Part shown: positions 13,023 through 16,072 of the stretch, in pieces | How positions within the stretch are numbered: position 1 is the stretch's first letter | Layout of the letters: each line of letters begins with the position of its first letter | Position numbers and translations under genes: made by a program | The notes under the pieces: model-generated | The model's database searches: none | What the model was told of the DNA's origin: nothing | The model's input: only the letters and a program-made list of their open reading frames with translations | Assembly: GCA_050247895.1 (NCBI GenBank) | Contig: JBFWTJ010000056.1 | Span: forward strand, 1 to 16,072 | Length of the DNA: 16,072 nt | From: CAVPEW01 sp050247895 | GTDB lineage: Bacteria > Actinomycetota > Acidimicrobiia > Acidimicrobiales > VFJN01 | Direction: 5' to 3'

Positions 13023-14255
13023 TCACACCTCGGCCAGCAGCACCACCTCGACCGGGCCACCCGGCGGGACCGCCTCCCCGTCGGGCACCAGGGCCAGCCC
13101 CTGGGCGTGGGCCAGGGCGGTCAACTGGTGCGAGCCCTGGCCGCCGGCCAGGCGCACGGCCAGGCCCCCGTCGTCGCCACGCTCGACCCGGACCCGGGCC
13201 AGGTGCAGCTTCCCGTCGGGCCGGCGCCGGATCCCCTCCGCGGCCACGGCCGGCACGCAGGGGCGGTGCCAGCGGCCCGGCGGCTGGCCCGCCATCCGCC
13301 GCAGGGCCGGCCGGGCCAGCACCTCGTAGGACACCATCGAGGACACCGGGTTGCCCGGCAGGCCGAACACCGGCGTGGGCCCCGGGCCGACGAGCCCGAA
13401 GGCGAAGGGCTTGGCCGGCCGGATCGCCACCTGCATCCAGCGCATCTCTCCCATCCGCTCCAGGACCACCCGGACCAGGGCTACGTCGCCCATCGACACC
13501 CCACCGGAGGTCAGCAGCGCGTCGCAGGTCGCCGCGCCGGCCCCGACCGCGGCGGCGATGGCCTCCTCCTCGTCCCGCACGATCCCCAGGTCGACCGGCA
13601 CGAACCCGTCCCGCTCCAGCAGGGCGATCAGCCCGGCCCGGTTCGACTCGCGGATCTGGCCCGGCACCAGCGGGCCGGTCCCCTCGACCAGCTCGTCGCC
13701 CGTCGACAGCACGCCGACCCGGGGCCGGCGGTGGACCACCACCTCGTCGACCCCGATGGTGGCCAGGACCCCGAGGTGGCCCGCGGTCAGCTCCTCCCCC
13801 ACGGCGAAGACCTCGTCGCCGGCCCGCAGGTCGTCGCCGGCGGGTCGGACGTGGTCGCCCGGCGTGGCGGCCCGCCGGATCCGCACCCGGTGGCCGCCGT
13901 CGAGGCGCTCGGTGTCCTCGACCATGACCACGGCGTCGGCCCCCGGCGGCATCGGCGCGCCGGTGAAGATCCGCATGGCCCGACCCGGGGCCAGCACGCC
14001 GGGCGCCGGGTGGCCGGCCGCCACCTCGGCCACCACGGGCAGCTCGACGGGCGACCCGTCCGAGGCCGCGGCGACGTCGGCGGCCCGCACGGCGTACCCG
14101 TCCATGGCGGTGTTGGCGAACGGGGGGACGTCCTCGGTCGAGGTCACCGCCGCGGCCAGCACCGTGCCGCGGGCTCCCGCCGCCGGCACCGCCACCGCCG
14201 GCAGCGGCTCGACGCGGGCCAGGACGTGGGCCTGCGCGTCGGCGAGGGGGATCAC
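13023..14255 (-). CDS. moeA: MoeA/gephyrin-like molybdotransferase, possible Glp
   Basis: MoeA-family protein, 410 residues, normally inserting molybdate into adenylylated molybdopterin. Motifs: PPFANTAMDGYAVRAAD (44-60, with the catalytic-type Asp of AMDGY), RIFTGAPMPPGADAVV (95-110), VLSTGDEL (182-189), LTSGGVSMGD (248-257), RPAKPFAFG (279-287; KPGKP in E. coli) and FGLPGNPVSS (297-306). The catalytic core looks intact. The GTG start overlaps the galU stop (GTGA). In Corynebacterium and Mycobacterium the galU-adjacent MoeA-like protein is Glp, an FtsZ-binding division factor with membrane receptor GlpR. A GlpR/SepX-like gene is nearby at 10220, but so are moaA and moaC. Which role applies cannot be told from sequence; both are possible. 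Confidence 0.93.
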   Translation of the reverse strand: MIPLADAQAHVLARVEPLPAVAVPAAGARGTVLAAAVTSTEDVPPFANTAMDGYAVRAADVAAASDGSPVELPVVAEVAAGHPAPGVLAPGRAMRIFTGAPMPPGADAVVMVEDTERLDGGHRVRIRRAATPGDHVRPAGDDLRAGDEVFAVGEELTAGHLGVLATIGVDEVVVHRRPRVGVLSTGDELVEGTGPLVPGQIRESNRAGLIALLERDGFVPVDLGIVRDEEEAIAAAVGAGAATCDALLTSGGVSMGDVALVRVVLERMGEMRWMQVAIRPAKPFAFGLVGPGPTPVFGLPGNPVSSMVSYEVLARPALRRMAGQPPGRWHRPCVPAVAAEGIRRRPDGKLHLARVRVERGDDGGLAVRLAGGQGSHQLTALAHAQGLALVPDGEAVPPGGPVEVVLLAEV

Positions 14256-15172
14256 GACCCGTCGCCGACGATGCCCTGCGCCCGCACGTAGCCCGCCAGC
14301 CAGCTCCGGAAGGCCGGGCCCAGGTCGTCGCGCCCGAGGGCCAGCTGCACGGTGGCCCGCAGGTAGTCGAGCTTGTTGCCGATGTCGTAGCGGCCCTCGA
14401 CGAACGGGTACCCGTACACGGGCTCCTCGGCCAGCAGCAGGTCGATGGCGTCGGTGAGCTGGATCTCGCCACCCTTGCCCGGCGCCACCTCGTCGAGCTT
14501 GTCGAAGATGCGCGGCGTGAGCACGTAGCGGCCCATCATGCCGAGGTCCGACGGGGCGTCCTCGGGCGCCGGCTTCTCGACCACGCCCCGGAGTCGGACG
14601 ACCTCCACGTCGTCCCGGGAGATCTCCGGCGCGGGCTCGACCTCGGCGCAGCCGTAGGCGCTGATCTCGCTCGGCGGGAACCGCTTGAGGGCCTGGACCG
14701 AGGCGCCGGTCGCCTCGTTGAGGGCAATCATCCCCTCCAGCACGGTGGAGCTCTCGTCCATGATGTCGTCGCCCAGCAACACGGCGAAGGGCTGGTCGCC
14801 CACGTGCTTGCGGGCCAGCGACACCGCGTGGCCCAGGCCCAGGGCCTCGCCCTGGCGGATGAAGTGGATGTCGGCCAGCTCGGAGAGGCGCAGGACCTCG
14901 CGCAGCTCGGCCTCCTTGCCCTTGGCCCGCAGGTCGACCTCGAGCTCGATGGCCCGGTCGAAGTGGTCCTCCAGGGCCCGCTTGCCCCGGCCGGTGACGA
15001 TCAGCACGTCGTCGATCCCGGCCCGGACGGCCTCCTCGACCACGTACTGGATGGCCGGCTTGTCGATGACCGGGATCATCTCCTTGGGTTGCGCCTTGGT
15101 CGCGGGCAGGAACCGCGTCCCGAGGCCCGCTGCCGGGATGACCGCCTTGGTGACCCGCCGCCTGGTCGTCAT
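14252..15172 (-). CDS. galU: UTP-glucose-1-phosphate uridylyltransferase GalU
   Basis: Makes UDP-glucose from UTP and glucose 1-phosphate for cell-wall and exopolysaccharide synthesis. 306 residues, normal length. The nucleotide-binding opening is AVIPAAGLGTRFLPATKAQPKEMIPVIDKPAIQYVVEEAV (10-49). Later come GLGHAVSLAR, the metal-site region LLGDDIMD, GVVEKPAPEDAPSDLGMMGRYVL and GGEIQLTDAI, all diagnostic of GalU rather than RmlA. The ATG overlaps the stop of the upstream GGDEF gene (ATGA), and its own stop overlaps the moeA start (GTGA), so the three genes form a tightly coupled operon. All expected motifs are present. Confidence 0.97.
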   Translation of the reverse strand: MTTRRRVTKAVIPAAGLGTRFLPATKAQPKEMIPVIDKPAIQYVVEEAVRAGIDDVLIVTGRGKRALEDHFDRAIELEVDLRAKGKEAELREVLRLSELADIHFIRQGEALGLGHAVSLARKHVGDQPFAVLLGDDIMDESSTVLEGMIALNEATGASVQALKRFPPSEISAYGCAEVEPAPEISRDDVEVVRLRGVVEKPAPEDAPSDLGMMGRYVLTPRIFDKLDEVAPGKGGEIQLTDAIDLLLAEEPVYGYPFVEGRYDIGNKLDYLRATVQLALGRDDLGPAFRSWLAGYVRAQGIVGDGS

Positions 15173-16072
15173 GCCACCCGTTCTACCCGGTTCTTCCCGG
15201 CCCTCTTGGCCCGGTACAGCGCGGCGTCGGCCGCGGCGACCAGGGCACCAAGGTCGGCGGCGTCCTGGGGCAGCGCGGCGACGCCCACCGAGCAGGTCAC
15301 CGCCCGGGCCTCCCGGCCGAAGCGGACCGGCTTGTCGGCCACCGCACCGCGGATCCGCTCGGCCGTGCGGGCCGCCGCGGCGGCGTCGGCCCGGGGCAGC
15401 AGCACGGCGAGCTCCTCGCCCCCGTAGCGCGCCACGACGTCGACCTCCCGGGTGACGCCGCGCACCCGGCCGGCCACCTCGACCAGCACGGCGTCGCCGG
15501 CCTGGTGGCCGAAGCGGTCGTTGATCTCCTTGAAGTCGTCCAGGTCGACGAGCAGGAGGCCGAAGCCCTCGCCGAACCGGGCGTGGCGCTCGACCTCGGC
15601 CTCGAATCGGCGGTCGAGCTCGCGCCGGTTGGCCAGGCCGGTGAGGGCGTCGGTGACCGAGAGCCGGGTCGCCTCGTCGTGCAGCAGGGCGTTCTCGATG
15701 GCCGACTCGGCCGGCTGGACCAGTGCGGCCAACGTGTCGAGGTCGTCGGCCGAGAAGCGCGAGCGGCCGGCCTGCCGCCCGTACACCGCGACCACGGCGA
15801 AGACCTCCCCGTTCACGTGGAGCGGCACGGCCAGGGCCGTGTCGCGCTGGGGCTCCGCGGTGGCCGAGGTCATCCCGTCGACGCGGCCCCGGCCGGCCGC
15901 AGCGACCTCCCCGGCCAGGCCCCACCCCACGGCCAGCGCCCGGCCGGCCAGCACCTCGCCGTCGCTGGCCCCGGGCACGAGCTGGTCGCCGTTGCGCAGC
16001 CAGGCCCCGGCGGTCCGCCCGCCCAGGACCGTGCGGGCGCGGTCGACGGCCACGCCGAGGATGCCCGGCGGG
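15169..16072 (-). CDS. GAF-GGDEF diguanylate cyclase, 5' end outside window
   Basis: C-terminal 301 codons of a signalling enzyme that makes cyclic di-GMP from two GTP. The first roughly 130 visible residues look like a GAF sensory domain (AGAWLRNGDQLVPGA ... TALAVPLHVNGEVFAVVAVYG ... LAALVQPAESAIENALLHDEA). A GGDEF domain follows: DALTGLANRREL, DLDDFKEINDRFGHQAGD, the active-site loop YGGEEL (15409-15426), CSVGVAALP and ADAALYRAKRAGKNRV. The GGEE catalytic core is intact. An inhibitory-site RxxD (REVD, 15439-15450) lies exactly five residues before GGEEL, so product feedback inhibition is expected. The frame is open to the window edge and reads PPGILG before the first GTG (16053), so the gene begins further upstream. 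It overlaps galU by four bases. Confidence 0.93.
   Translation of the reverse strand, partial: PPGILGVAVDRARTVLGGRTAGAWLRNGDQLVPGASDGEVLAGRALAVGWGLAGEVAAAGRGRVDGMTSATAEPQRDTALAVPLHVNGEVFAVVAVYGRQAGRSRFSADDLDTLAALVQPAESAIENALLHDEATRLSVTDALTGLANRRELDRRFEAEVERHARFGEGFGLLLVDLDDFKEINDRFGHQAGDAVLVEVAGRVRGVTREVDVVARYGGEELAVLLPRADAAAAARTAERIRGAVADKPVRFGREARAVTCSVGVAALPQDAADLGALVAAADAALYRAKRAGKNRVERVA

Noticed and set aside
12553..13060. Upstream extension of the moaA and moaC frames past their chosen starts, giving fusion-like proteins
   Set aside because: The extra residues are antisense to the Hsp20-like gene or in the wrong frame of moaA, show no domain, and lie upstream of clear -10 boxes.
13023..14255. 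Loss of MoeA activity because of FANTAMDGY (Ala for Asp) and RPAKP (Ala for Gly)
   Set aside because: The catalytic-type Asp of AMDGY and the GGVSMGD motif are intact, and I recall both changes as common in related MoeA proteins, so they do not show inactivation.

Overview
The window is a very GC-rich, gene-dense piece of an actinobacterial chromosome, most likely from the Acidimicrobiia or a close relative. This placement rests on codon use, on the galU / moeA-like / SepX-GlpR-like neighbourhood typical of Actinomycetota, and on several start codons placed 6-7 bases after a TANNNT box (leaderless style). The first 14 bases match the 3' end of the Illumina sequencing adapter, so the window looks like the end of an assembled contig.

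Region 1 (15-6488, all minus strand) is a urea uptake and hydrolysis cluster read urtA-urtB-urtC-urtD-urtE-ureA-ureB-ureC. A lipoprotein urea binder (UrtA), two permeases (UrtB, UrtC) and two ATPases (UrtD, UrtE) import urea, and the urease subunits UreA, UreB and UreC split it into ammonia and CO2. UreC is cut off at the adapter. From urtB onward nearly every junction overlaps (GTGA or TGATG) or is only 3 nt apart. The one real gap, urtA-urtB, holds a perfect 14-bp hairpin. Accessory genes (ureD, ureE, ureF, ureG) are not in the window.

Region 2 (6736-9301) holds short accessory genes: two different DUF1801 proteins, an unrecognised 170-residue protein, a short YtrA-type GntR regulator, and a toxin-antitoxin pair. 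The pair couples a ribbon-helix-helix antitoxin with a Doc/Fic toxin, behind a palindrome-containing promoter. The toxin's 3' end runs antisense into the second DUF1801 gene.

Region 3 (9430-10717, minus) is tRNA-Ala(CGC) downstream of a translin-family gene, which itself follows a small three-helix membrane protein resembling the actinobacterial divisome protein SepX/GlpR.

Region 4 (11003-16072) carries moaC and moaA (molybdenum cofactor), a plus-strand Hsp20-like gene, and a tightly overlapping minus-strand operon: GAF-GGDEF diguanylate cyclase (5' end outside the window), galU and a moeA-like gene. In Mycobacterium and Corynebacterium galU and the moeA-like gene sit near the SepX/GlpR gene. 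There the MoeA-like protein (Glp) binds FtsZ and its membrane receptor GlpR. The same set appears here with moaA and moaC in between, so this MoeA may act in cofactor synthesis, in division, or in both.

The rest is intergenic. No insertion sequence, prophage or CRISPR array was seen.
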